In this document: positions 1 through 7,927 of the stretch, piece by piece
Numbering within the stretch: the stretch's first letter is position 1
How the letters are laid out: every line of letters starts with the position of its first letter
Assembly: GCA_019187485.1 (NCBI GenBank)
Contig: JABAQR010000031.1
Span: 98,379-162,378 of the forward strand
DNA from: Lysobacterales bacterium
Lineage (GTDB): Bacteria; Pseudomonadota; Gammaproteobacteria; Xanthomonadales; SZUA-5
Reading direction: 5' to 3'
DNA: 64,000 nt
Made by a program: the position numbers and the translations under genes
Notes under the pieces: generated by a model
The model's input: only the letters and a program-made list of their open reading frames with translations
What the model was told of the DNA's origin: nothing
Databases searched by the model: none

Positions 1-169
1 TACGCGTGATGTCGAGCACCTCGGCCGGTGCGGTCGAAGGATCCTGCCAGGCCGATGCCGCCGGGGCCGGTGTCGTTTCCTGCTGGGCATGTACGCCCGC
101 GACGAGGAAAAGACCGTTCAACGCGATCAGCAGCCGATGCCGTGCGCCGTGCATTCGATCATGTCTCAT
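1..169 (-). CDS. Secreted protein of the lipase/DUF1302/DUF1329 cluster, N-terminal part only
   Basis: Only the first 56 codons are inside the window. The start is the ATG at 169-167, preceded by a good ribosome site (GGAGG at 176-180). The peptide opens with a short basic stretch, a hydrophobic core (LLIALNGLFLVAGVHA) and a signal-peptidase-I-like A-Q boundary, so it is exported. The mature part seen so far is Ala/Pro/Thr rich. It lies 123 bases downstream of the DUF1329 gene on the same strand. In other proteobacteria a YCF48/BNR-type propeller protein often follows DUF1302-DUF1329, so that is a reasonable guess, but no diagnostic residues are visible yet. Confidence 0.7.
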   Translation of the reverse strand, partial: MRHDRMHGARHRLLIALNGLFLVAGVHAQQETTPAPAASAWQDPSTAPAEVLDITR

Positions 170-292
170 TCCTTCCCTCCGGATCGACCCGACTGGTGGC
201 GGGCTGCAAACAGCCCGATCATTCCCGATGCTCAAAAAAACGAACGCCAGCCGGGCGCTTGCAGGCCCCGGCTGGCGTCCGGCAGTTCGCGA

Positions 293-1651
293 TCAGCGGA
301 CGCCGCGGCCGCGCAGCGCCTGCGGAGAGAACTTGTCCGGCGAAGTCTGAAGCGAGAAGTCCACCGGCTGCTCCATGTTATCGACACCAGACGTGATGTA
401 GCGCCCGGATTTCAGATCGTGGTGGGTTTCCAGCGTGGTCCAGTACATGGGTTGGTCGTAGTAGTTGATGGTCGCCGCATCGCTGTATCGCCACAACTGG
501 TTCTGGCTGTCGTAGTGGTCGATCATCACGATCTGCCAGCTGTCCTCGTCGAGGAAGAAGGTGCGGCGCTTGTTGATGTGACGGAAGCCCTGCTTGAGCG
601 TCGCATCCACCACCCACACGCGGTGCAACTCGTAACGCATCAGGTCCGGATTGATGTGACCTGGACGCAGGATGTCCTTGTAGTCCAATCCTTTCGCATG
701 CACCTTGTAGTTGTTGTATGGAATGTACATCTCGCGCTTGCCGACCAGTTTCCAGTCGAAACGATCGAGTGCACCGTTGAACATGTCGGTCATGTCGTTG
801 GTACGCAGACCGTCCGAAGCCGTACCCGGATTGTCGTAGGCGACGTTGGGTGCCTTGCGCACGCGCCGCTGACCGGGGTTGTAGACCCAGGCCTGGCGCT
901 GCTGGGCTTCCTGGTTCAGGGTCTCGTGGACCAGCAACACGCTGCCGGCCAGGCGCGCCGGCGCCAGTACCTCCTGGTAGAAATAGGTCAGCACGTTGTT
1001 GATGTCGGCGATCTTGTTGCCCTGTTTCCAGTACAGACCCAGCAGTTCCTCGCGAATGCGGATCGGCGTGAATGCGCCGGTCGCGGTCGGTGCCGCCTGA
1101 TTGGCCCAGCGCCGGACCGCCACACCCTTGAACTTGAGCTTGTGGTTCCAGATGACCTGGTAGCCGTCGTGCGGAATCGGGAAAGGAATGCCCTCGGCGA
1201 CGTCCTCGACGCCAGCGCCCTGCCCGATCATCTTGGCGCTGACCGCGTTGCGCTTGGTCCAGTCGTAGATGCGCTGGGGGAAGGAGGCCGAGCGTCGCGT
1301 CGGATAGATGTCCATGCGGAAGCTCGGATACTTCGCGAACATCGCCTGCTGCCCGGGCGACAGCTTGGCTGCGAAGTCCTTGTAATTGGCCTGAGTGATC
1401 TGGATTCCCGGCTTGTCGCCCGGGAACGGATCGGGATGGAAGTCGCCCAACTTGTAATTGGCGGGAGGCCGGGTGATGCCGCCATCCCAGGCCGGAATCG
1501 TGCCCTCCTTGTTGCCGGCCTTTTCGCCGCCGAGCGGTGTCAGATCGCGGCCCAGCCGATCCGCCTCCGCCTGCGGCACGCCGGCCTGCATTCCCGCCGC
1601 CATCGACAGGCCGAATATCGCGCCGATCAGGCGCAGCTTGCGGTTTTGCAT
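293..1651 (-). CDS. DUF1329 domain protein, exported
   Basis: 452 residues, the usual length for DUF1329 proteins, which are described as similar to outer-membrane lipoprotein-sorting (LolA/LolB-like) folds. The start is set by a strong GGAGG site just upstream of the ATG at 1651. An N-terminal signal peptide (about residues 1-30, ending near QAEA) predicts export to the periplasm. The mature protein is rich in Tyr, Trp and Arg and carries family-typical stretches such as IPAWDGGIT and NPDLMRYELHRVWVVDATLK. It follows the DUF1302 barrel gene by 25 bases. The pairing DUF1302-DUF1329 is conserved in many proteobacteria that handle hydrophobic compounds. A joint role in moving or sensing a lipid-like molecule at the outer membrane is inference; the substrate is unknown. 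Confidence 0.88.
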   Translation of the reverse strand: MQNRKLRLIGAIFGLSMAAGMQAGVPQAEADRLGRDLTPLGGEKAGNKEGTIPAWDGGITRPPANYKLGDFHPDPFPGDKPGIQITQANYKDFAAKLSPGQQAMFAKYPSFRMDIYPTRRSASFPQRIYDWTKRNAVSAKMIGQGAGVEDVAEGIPFPIPHDGYQVIWNHKLKFKGVAVRRWANQAAPTATGAFTPIRIREELLGLYWKQGNKIADINNVLTYFYQEVLAPARLAGSVLLVHETLNQEAQQRQAWVYNPGQRRVRKAPNVAYDNPGTASDGLRTNDMTDMFNGALDRFDWKLVGKREMYIPYNNYKVHAKGLDYKDILRPGHINPDLMRYELHRVWVVDATLKQGFRHINKRRTFFLDEDSWQIVMIDHYDSQNQLWRYSDAATINYYDQPMYWTTLETHHDLKSGRYITSGVDNMEQPVDFSLQTSPDKFSPQALRGRGVR

Positions 1652-1676
1652 GATCCTCTCCCTCCTGTCGACAAGT

Positions 1677-3590
1677 TCAGAACGAGTAGCGGGCGGTGAA
1701 GGCCACGAAGTCGCGGTCGTTCACCAGATTGAAGATGCCCGCGCCCGAGAAGCGCGTGTAACTGACGTCGACACTCCACTCGTTCAGGTAATTGGCCTCC
1801 ACACCGAGTGTCAGCGAACGACGATCCTCCAGGAAATTGCCGCCCGGCCCCGGGGTAATGCCATTGACATCGTGGTTGAACGCAAAGCGCGGTGACAGTG
1901 TGAACGGCGAGCCGAAAGCGTTGTTGTAGTCGGCACGCGCCGCCAACCGGTAGCCCCAGGAGAAGGAGGTCGGGAACCCCTCCGTCAAGGTCTGCGGGTT
2001 GCGGAAAGCACCGGTCAGGAAGTCGGGGCCGCCACCGGTATCGGTGCCGTCGCCCTGGTAGCGCAAGGTTGCATGGTCGGGCAGGTCCCAAACCTTGGTG
2101 AAGCCCATTTCCAGCACGGCCGAGATCTGGTCGGCCGCGATCCAGTTCTCGGGCCCGAAGACCTTGGTCGCGGTGAACTGGAACTGGCTCAGCTCATGAC
2201 GCTCCCATCCCTTCACGTACTGACCGGGGCCGACCACGCCGAGCTGGCTGATGAAGCGGTTGACCGGCTGCGGAATCAGGTTGTTCAGCGGGCTCAACGC
2301 GGTGAACAGCAGTTCCACATCGTCGACCTGCAAAGGCACATTCGGGCGATAGCTGATTTCGCCCTGCAAGGCGATGCCGGAACCCTCCAGCGTGGTGTTG
2401 AAGCTGAATCCGTAGAGCTCGATGTCCTCGGGGTATTCGGCGAAGTAACGCGCCGAATTCGCTGCCGAACTGGTCACGCTGATGCCGGACAGCAGCGGCA
2501 GGCGGCTGTGGTAGTTCAGGAAGAACAGGCCGAACTCGGTGTTGTTGAGTTCCGGCGAGAAGTAGCGCAGGGCGACACCGTACTGTCCGCTCTCGCTGGC
2601 GTAGCGATCCGGGGCGCGCGGGACCGCGGCGGCACAGGCACCCAGACGCTGCGCACTCAGCGTGGCGGCATCGAGCCCAAGCGGATTCTGCCCGGCGAGG
2701 ATCGCCGAGCAGGAGGCGAGATCGATTGGCTCGGGCACGAGGCCAAAGTTCAGCATCACGTATTCCCCACCGAGCGCGGCGAAGTCGTTGCTGCTGAAGT
2801 AGGTGCCGGAAGGTTCTGGCTCGGTGTTCTCGAACTCGAGCATGTACAGCGCTTCCATCGAGAAGTTCTCGTTGAAGCTGAAACTGCTCCACAGCATGTC
2901 GATCGGCAGGAAGGCTTCCTTCAGTTCCGAACCGGCCACCCGCAGTTTGGACAGATCGACCGGATTGACGACATTGATGCCCTGCTGGATGAAAGTGCTC
3001 TCGCCCCAGCTCACCACCTGACGCCCCAGGCGCACCGACCCGCTCATGCTCTCGCCGACGTCGTAGTTGCCGTAAACGAAGAAGTCCAGCAACTGGGTGT
3101 CCTTGCCGACTTTCTTCTTGGCGAGGTCGGAAATGTCATCGCGGCGCTGATTCTCGAAGTCGTAGAAGGAGGTCGCGCGCATGAAACCGCCGAAGCTCTC
3201 CGCGTACTGCCAGGAGAGCTCGCCGGTCCACTTGATCGCGTTGCTGAAAACGTCGCCGCGCTCCCACTTGCGGTTGCCATCGTCCGAATTGACCGAGAAT
3301 CGGCCGGGCAGCAGACGCTGCTGTGCGTTCGACAATTGTGCAGGGAACAGTACCGAGGTACCGGGCGGCGGCACCAGGATCGGCGTGAACAGATTGACCT
3401 TGCCGATCAGCTTCTCATCGATCTTCTCGATACGCGACTGCACACCGTAACTGAGCGTGTTCGATGTGGTCAGGGAAAAATCGCCGTTGGTGTATTCGAA
3501 GGCCAGCGCCGGCATCGCGCCGACCGCGAGCGCGAGGGTGACGGCAGCCGTCAGCGCACGGTGTTTCGGCGCGCGGGGAGTGTGCTTCAT
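1677..3590 (-). CDS. DUF1302 family outer-membrane barrel protein
   Basis: 637 residues from the ATG at 3590, chosen over the in-frame ATG at 3602 because a GGAGA ribosome site lies 5 bases before it and the upstream ATG overlaps that site. It begins with a clear signal peptide (about residues 1-30, ending ALA before FEYTNGDF). Alternating hydrophobic and aromatic residues run through the mature part, and the C-terminus is Ala-Arg-Tyr-Ser-Phe, the terminal-Phe pattern of outer-membrane barrels. DUF1302 is a family of unknown function usually encoded beside DUF1329. It is 31 bases downstream of the surface lipase gene, so lipase, barrel and DUF1329 protein are very likely co-transcribed. A role as a porin or assembly partner for lipase products is inference. 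Confidence 0.88.
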   Translation of the reverse strand: MKHTPRAPKHRALTAAVTLALAVGAMPALAFEYTNGDFSLTTSNTLSYGVQSRIEKIDEKLIGKVNLFTPILVPPPGTSVLFPAQLSNAQQRLLPGRFSVNSDDGNRKWERGDVFSNAIKWTGELSWQYAESFGGFMRATSFYDFENQRRDDISDLAKKKVGKDTQLLDFFVYGNYDVGESMSGSVRLGRQVVSWGESTFIQQGINVVNPVDLSKLRVAGSELKEAFLPIDMLWSSFSFNENFSMEALYMLEFENTEPEPSGTYFSSNDFAALGGEYVMLNFGLVPEPIDLASCSAILAGQNPLGLDAATLSAQRLGACAAAVPRAPDRYASESGQYGVALRYFSPELNNTEFGLFFLNYHSRLPLLSGISVTSSAANSARYFAEYPEDIELYGFSFNTTLEGSGIALQGEISYRPNVPLQVDDVELLFTALSPLNNLIPQPVNRFISQLGVVGPGQYVKGWERHELSQFQFTATKVFGPENWIAADQISAVLEMGFTKVWDLPDHATLRYQGDGTDTGGGPDFLTGAFRNPQTLTEGFPTSFSWGYRLAARADYNNAFGSPFTLSPRFAFNHDVNGITPGPGGNFLEDRRSLTLGVEANYLNEWSVDVSYTRFSGAGIFNLVNDRDFVAFTARYSF

Positions 3591-3621
3591 AGTGTTCTCC
3601 ATGGTCGATTCGCGTCGAAGG

Positions 3622-5823
3622 TCACTGGGTGCGGATCACGCCGGTGTTGGTCACCTGCACCTGGATGCCGCCGGAGGCGAGCATCGAGGCCATCTGCGTC
3701 TGCATCTCGACCGTGGCGGCCGCCGAAGCAGCCGGCGAGAGCAAGGCGCCATGATCGCCCTGGATGAAGCGCACTGCGCCGCGGATGCCATTCTGGTTGA
3801 TTGTGCTCTGGGTGATCGTGCTGAGGCCGAGCGCTGCGATCAGCGGCTCGGTACCAGCCAGCGGTGCGCCGCTGACGGCGTTCGGAATCACCTGGTCCGG
3901 CAGCACGCTGCCACCGCCCACGACCTCATGCAGGAGAATGCGTTCGCTCGCGGCATAACGCGCGTAGTTGATCGGGTCGCCCGAATCCAGCACGGTCTGG
4001 GTGACCTGCAGGAACTGTCCCAGCAACTGCGGGAAGGCCGGATCGGTCTGCAGGATGCCGCGTGCGGCGGCGATGCCGGCGCGGATACGCGGACCGAAGC
4101 TCGGACTCGCATTCAGGAAGAAGGCGATTTGACCGCCGGGAACGCTCAGCAGGCCGGTGTTGACGGTCGGCTCCAGCGCCATGAACACCGTGCCGACGAT
4201 GCCGCCGAGCGACTGCCCCGCGAAGACGATGCGCGAACCGTCGAAATCCGGCACCTGATTGTTGTTGACGTCCATGCTCGGGATCGAGGCAGCGACCACG
4301 AACAGGTCGGCAACCGCCTGGCGCAGATTGTCACGCGAAGTCAACAGGCTGCTCAGATTGATCGAGTGCGTGCCGGCGTCATCGACCACTCCATCCGGGC
4401 CCGCGGCACCGGTGGCGTTGTTGATCAGGTCGACATCGAAAGTGCGCTCGCGTGCGCCCAGCGCCGCGAAGGGCGTGCTGCCGATGTGGAAGGGCCGGCA
4501 GGGGTCGCTGGCGCGCGTGGGCGAGGCGCCATGCAGCGGCTGGTCAATGGACACCACCGCAAAACCTGCGGCGGCCATCGTCGCGGAGATCGCGAGCATG
4601 TCGCAGCGGTTGCGGGTGACGCCGTGCTGGAACATCACCACCGGCCAGCCCGACGCCGGGCGGGTGCGCCCGGACGCAGCATTCGGCAGTGTGACCAGAA
4701 CCGGCGCGACCACCGTTGTGGTTGCCACCGGAATCGGGTTGGCGACGGTGACATTGGTTGAAGTCGGATCGAGCCCGAGTTGGTTGAACGGCGCCACGTA
4801 GGCACCGGCGCCGGCGCGCCAGAAGCCTGTCAACACCGCCGTTGGCGGATTTGCCGGCGTACCGACGCCCGGCGCCTGCAGGTAGTACGGCAGGTTGATG
4901 GTACCGATGTAGATGTCGGCCACCGGCGGCAAGCCGGCCGCCGCGGTGGTGAGCCCGGTCGGAGCGAAGCGGGTGGCCTGTGGTCGCGTCAGCGTACGCA
5001 CCGCGCGCAACGCCGGCGACACGCCCTGGGTGTTGGCAACCCAGGCAAGCACGATGTCGTTGCGGACCACGCCGCGGGTCACCGCCGCCGCCTCCATCGT
5101 GTTGGTCAACTGACGCAGCGGCTCCAGCGCGCAGGCGCTGCTGGCCGGCAACAGCGGATCCAGCGAGACGCAGGCGGCGCCGCTGCCCGAAGCCAACGGC
5201 GAAGTACGCTTGGCGAGGAAGTAGGTCTGGTCGGGCGTGGCGTTGTTGCCGGCGGTGTCGGTCACACCGCTGGTGATCACCGTCATGTAGGACTTCAACT
5301 CCTCCAGTGGCCGCGTCGGCACGATCGCGAGGGTGCGCCCGGAGGCGTCGCTGGTGGCGACCGCAGGCACGAACTCCGCCGGCGAGGCCAGTTCGCGAAC
5401 GACGCTCTGGACCGCCCCGGCCCCCGCACCCGAGGTCACGATCTGCACTTCGAAGACGCGCACGGTCTGACCGCCGACCAGGGTTGTCGGCGCGATCGCC
5501 GCCGAGAAGGACATCACGAAGGGCGCGCTGGTGCTGAAGCCATCGAGCGCGTTCAGCGCAACCGTCGGATCGCCGAAGTTGTTGGGATTGGCTGCCGGCG
5601 CATTGACCGTCAAATCCCGCGAACCCTGCAACAGCAGGTTGTTCGGGAAGGGGATCACCGCGTTCGTCGGATCGAAACGCGCGGTCATGATGCCGCTGAC
5701 GAAGCCGCCGTTGCCGTTCGTCGCGGGTGGTTGCGCGGTGGCCCGCGGGCTGTTGCTGCCGCCTGAGCAGGCGCCCAACAGGAGACCGGCGATTGCCAGT
5801 GGAACGAGCCGCTGGAGGTGCAT
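3622..5823 (-). CDS. Surface lipoprotein lipase of the VolA/Pla-1/Cef type
   Basis: 733 residues. The start at 5823 puts a classic lipoprotein signal (hydrophobic core, lipobox LGAC with Cys19) at the N-terminus and has an AAGGA site upstream; a longer reading would bury it. The first third resembles the bacterial virulence-factor lipase N-terminal domain (PFDPTNAVIPFPNNLL-like entry: here RFDPTNAVIPFPNNLL). The second half has alpha/beta-hydrolase features: VVMFQHG near the oxyanion hole, SIDQPLHG, and the nucleophile elbow GQSLGG with Ser538. Family members (Vibrio VolA, Aeromonas Pla-1/Cef) are surface-exposed lysophospholipases or esterases. It heads the operon with DUF1302 and DUF1329, with a promoter candidate at 5869-5898. 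The acyl substrate is not deducible. Confidence 0.85.
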   Translation of the reverse strand: MHLQRLVPLAIAGLLLGACSGGSNSPRATAQPPATNGNGGFVSGIMTARFDPTNAVIPFPNNLLLQGSRDLTVNAPAANPNNFGDPTVALNALDGFSTSAPFVMSFSAAIAPTTLVGGQTVRVFEVQIVTSGAGAGAVQSVVRELASPAEFVPAVATSDASGRTLAIVPTRPLEELKSYMTVITSGVTDTAGNNATPDQTYFLAKRTSPLASGSGAACVSLDPLLPASSACALEPLRQLTNTMEAAAVTRGVVRNDIVLAWVANTQGVSPALRAVRTLTRPQATRFAPTGLTTAAAGLPPVADIYIGTINLPYYLQAPGVGTPANPPTAVLTGFWRAGAGAYVAPFNQLGLDPTSTNVTVANPIPVATTTVVAPVLVTLPNAASGRTRPASGWPVVMFQHGVTRNRCDMLAISATMAAAGFAVVSIDQPLHGASPTRASDPCRPFHIGSTPFAALGARERTFDVDLINNATGAAGPDGVVDDAGTHSINLSSLLTSRDNLRQAVADLFVVAASIPSMDVNNNQVPDFDGSRIVFAGQSLGGIVGTVFMALEPTVNTGLLSVPGGQIAFFLNASPSFGPRIRAGIAAARGILQTDPAFPQLLGQFLQVTQTVLDSGDPINYARYAASERILLHEVVGGGSVLPDQVIPNAVSGAPLAGTEPLIAALGLSTITQSTINQNGIRGAVRFIQGDHGALLSPAASAAATVEMQTQMASMLASGGIQVQVTNTGVIRTQ

Positions 5824-5868
5824 GCGCGGATTCCTTATTCGGTGATCGGGACGAGGGGGATCGGTCCG

Positions 5869-5898
5869 ATGATAAGGATCGCCCTCAACGGAACGCAA
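5869..5898 (-). promoter_or_regulatory. Candidate sigma-70 promoter of the lipase-DUF1302-DUF1329 operon
   Basis: Reading the minus strand, TTGCGT (5898-5893) and TATCAT (5874-5869) are separated by 18 bases. Transcription would start about 40 bases before the lipase ATG. Motif match is moderate and no alternative pair in this gap looks better. Confidence 0.4.
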
Positions 5899-5961
5899 CA
5901 CAAAACCAACTCTTGAAACAAGGGCTTATGCTGCATCGCAGCATGCCCGATCTCCCCCATT

Positions 5962-5995
5962 GAGAAAGGGAACGGCGCCCACTGCCGCCGTTCCC
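5962..5995 (-). terminator. Rho-independent terminator of gap
   Basis: On the minus strand a perfect 10-bp stem (GGGAACGGCG with CGCCGTTCCC, 5995-5968) closes a short loop and is followed by TTTCTC. It lies about 60 bases past the gap stop codon and would insulate gap from the lipase operon. Confidence 0.75.
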
Positions 5996-6054
5996 GGCAC
6001 TTCGGTACGGCTCCGTCTTGATGCGCCGCAAAGCACGTTCGACGGAGCGGCTTG

Positions 6055-7065
6055 TCACACTTTCATCATCGCCAGCGCGGTGTCCAGCATGCGGTTGCTG
6101 AATCCCCATTCGTTGTCGTACCAGGAGCACACCTTGACCAGGGTGCCGTCCATGACGCGGGTCAAGGTGGCGTCATAAATCGAGGAACGCGCGTCGTGGT
6201 TGAAATCCACCGAGACCAGCGGCTTGCGGTTGAGGCCGAGGATGCCCTTGAGCGGACCGTCGGCGGCCGCCGCAATCAGCTGGTCGATCTCGGCATTGCT
6301 GGTCGTGCGCGCGGCAACGAAGGTGAGATCGACTACCGAGACGTTGATGGTGGGCACGCGCATCGCGAAGCCATCGAGTTTGCCGTTCAGATCGGGGAGC
6401 ACCAGCCCGACTGCGGCCGCAGCGCCAGTCTTGGTCGGGATCTGCGACATCGTCGCAGAGCGTGCGCGGCGCAGGTCGGAATGGTAGACGTCGGTCAGAA
6501 CCTGGTCGTTGGTGTAGGCGTGGATGGTCGTCATCAGGCCGTGACGGATGCCGATGCCCTCGTGCAGCACCTTGGCCAGCGGAGCCAGACAGTTGGTGGT
6601 GCACGACGCATTGGAGACGACCACGTGTTCGGGTTTCAGTGTGTCGTGGTTAACGCCGTAGACCACGGTGTTGTCGACGTCTGCCCCGCCTGGCGCCGAG
6701 ATCAGCACCTTCTTCGCGCCACCAGCCAGGTGCGCGCCCGCCTTGGCCTTGCTGGCGAACAGTCCGGTGCACTCCATGACCAGGTCCACGCCGAGTGCAC
6801 CCCAGGGCAGTTTTGAGGGGTCGCGTTCGGCCAGAACCCGGATGCGGTCGGATCCGATCACGAAGCTGTCGCCATCGACCCCGACCTCGTGATCGAACCG
6901 GCCGTGCGCGGTGTCGTACTGCGTGAGGTGTGCGTTGGTGCCGGCATCGCCGAGATCGTTGACCGCGACGATCTCGATCTCGCCATTGCGACCGGATTCA
7001 TACAGCGCACGCAGGATGTTGCGGCCGATTCGGCCATAACCGTTGATGCCGACGCGCAGGGCCAT
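6055..7065 (-). CDS. gap: Glyceraldehyde-3-phosphate dehydrogenase (type I)
   Basis: 336 residues, the normal length. It oxidises and phosphorylates glyceraldehyde-3-phosphate to 1,3-bisphosphoglycerate with NAD+ in glycolysis and gluconeogenesis. The Rossmann entry [11 protein letters not shown] (residues 6-16), Asn36-Asp37 at the end of beta-strand 2 (fits NAD rather than NADP) and the catalytic motif SNASCTTNC with Cys155 are all present. The start at 7065 is the ATG directly before LRVGING; a longer in-frame extension upstream has no family match, and GGAG precedes this ATG. It stands alone on the minus strand with its own terminator. The upstream gap to the tRNA holds a degenerate GTTG-type hairpin. 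Confidence 0.97.
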   Translation of the reverse strand: MALRVGINGYGRIGRNILRALYESGRNGEIEIVAVNDLGDAGTNAHLTQYDTAHGRFDHEVGVDGDSFVIGSDRIRVLAERDPSKLPWGALGVDLVMECTGLFASKAKAGAHLAGGAKKVLISAPGGADVDNTVVYGVNHDTLKPEHVVVSNASCTTNCLAPLAKVLHEGIGIRHGLMTTIHAYTNDQVLTDVYHSDLRRARSATMSQIPTKTGAAAAVGLVLPDLNGKLDGFAMRVPTINVSVVDLTFVAARTTSNAEIDQLIAAAADGPLKGILGLNRKPLVSVDFNHDARSSIYDATLTRVMDGTLVKVCSWYDNEWGFSNRMLDTALAMMKV

Positions 7066-7140
7066 GATGGGGCTCCGGAGTGGGAAGGGGCCCCGGATAC
7101 TAGCGGCTGAGCCGAGGCGCGCGTTGGCGTGGGTCAAGCC

Positions 7141-7223
7141 GATTGTTGGTTGCTGCTTGCTGGAAGAGTCGGATCCGAGCATCCCGGCTCTTTCCAACGA
7201 CCAGCAAGCGACCACCGACAACC
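7141..7223. repeat. Degenerate GTTG-type inverted repeat between gap and tRNA-fMet
   Basis: The left arm GATTGTTGGTTGCTGCTTGC and the right arm (reverse-complement GTTGTCGGTGGTCGCTTGC) share most positions and then GCTTGCTGG and GGAAAGAG-like ends. It is a diverged relative of the GGTTGTC hairpins at 39821-39892 and 55852-55963. It lies upstream of both gap and the tRNA promoter. Confidence 0.55.
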
Positions 7224-7234
7224 ACCCCAGACCC

Positions 7235-7263
7235 TTGCGCGCTCATCCAAGCCCCGCTACCAT
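7235..7263 (+). promoter_or_regulatory. Sigma-70 promoter of tRNA-fMet / rimP operon
   Basis: TTGCGC (7235-7240) and TACCAT (7258-7263) have an ideal 17-base spacer. The predicted start near 7270 is 7 bases before the mature tRNA 5' end. No other promoter is visible before rimP, so it may also drive the downstream operon. Confidence 0.6.
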
Positions 7264-7276
7264 GCGCGGCTCCGGT

Positions 7277-7353
7277 TGCGGGGTGGAGCAGTCAGGCAGC
7301 TCGTCGGGCTCATAACCCGAAGGTCGCAGGTTCAAATCCTGCCCCCGCTACCA
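7277..7353 (+). tRNA. Initiator tRNA-Met (CAT)
   Basis: 77 bases including encoded CCA. It has the three consecutive G-C pairs in the anticodon stem (GGG/CCC) flanking CTCATAA, the hallmark of initiator tRNA, and no Watson-Crick pair at position 1-72. The mismatch here is T1-T72 instead of the more usual C1-A72. T-stem GCAGG/CCTGC pairs perfectly. Its place upstream of rimP-nusA-infB matches the metY position in E. coli. Confidence 0.97.
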
Positions 7354-7368
7354 ACGGTTTTCGACAGA

Positions 7369-7390
7369 AAGCCTCTTCGGAGGCTTTTTT
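7369..7390 (+). terminator. Rho-independent terminator/attenuator between tRNA-fMet and rimP
   Basis: AAGCCTC and GAGGCTT pair around a TTCG tetraloop, followed by a run of T. It lies 15 bases after the tRNA and about 30 before rimP. Since no separate rimP promoter is visible, partial read-through is likely. Confidence 0.85.
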
Positions 7391-7420
7391 GTTGCCCGGA
7401 TTCCACCCAGACAAGGCCCC

Positions 7421-7927
7421 ATGGCTGCGCAACGCAAGGCGGAAATCGAGGCCCTGCTCGGCCCCACGGTGCAGGCTCTCGGGCTGGAACTCTGGGGCAG
7501 CGAACTGGCGCTGTCGCGCGCCGGCGGGCTGCTGCGCCTGTACATCGATCACGCCGACCGTCCGGTCACGCTGGACGACTGCGAGGCGGTCAGCCGTGAA
7601 GTTTCGGCCTTGCTCGACGTGCACGACCCGATCAGCGGCAACTACACGCTGGAAGTCTCTTCGCCGGGGCTCGACCGCCCGCTGTTCCACGCCGGGCACT
7701 ACGCGCGTTACATCGGCCACGAGGCGCGCGCAACCACCGCGCTGCCGATCGCCGGCCGCCGGCGCTTTTCCGGCCGCATCGTCGCGGTCGCAGACGGCCG
7801 GGTGACGCTGGCCACAGACACCGGCACGGTCGAGCTGGCCGTCGCCGACATCGACAAGGCGAAACTGCTGCCGAGCTTCGCGCCGGTGGCGGCTTCGCGT
7901 TCACCTCGCAAGGGCAAGAAAGCATGA
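7421..7927 (+). CDS. rimP: Ribosome maturation factor RimP
   Basis: 168 residues. RimP assists maturation of the 30S ribosomal subunit. The N-terminal alpha/beta domain (about 1-85) carries the family signature LRLYIDHADRPVTLDDCEAVSR and NYTLEVSSPGLDRPL. The C-terminal SH3-like barrel (about 95-150) follows, and the tail is basic (SPRKGKKA). Start ATG at 7421 has a weak AAGG upstream. It overlaps nusA by 4 bases (ATGA), the standard rimP-nusA arrangement, and is first in the translation operon. Confidence 0.96.
   Translation: MAAQRKAEIEALLGPTVQALGLELWGSELALSRAGGLLRLYIDHADRPVTLDDCEAVSREVSALLDVHDPISGNYTLEVSSPGLDRPLFHAGHYARYIGHEARATTALPIAGRRRFSGRIVAVADGRVTLATDTGTVELAVADIDKAKLLPSFAPVAASRSPRKGKKA

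Noticed and set aside
89..1699. Long plus-strand open frame (536 codons) over the DUF1329 gene
   Set aside because: High-GC shadow rich in Arg, Val and His with no family match; the minus-strand gene has signal peptide, ribosome site and conserved motifs.
7310..7720. Antisense open frame ending in a GAGFEPATFGL-type peptide
   Set aside because: It is the reverse-strand translation of the initiator tRNA and rimP; this peptide is a well-known artefact of tRNA genes.
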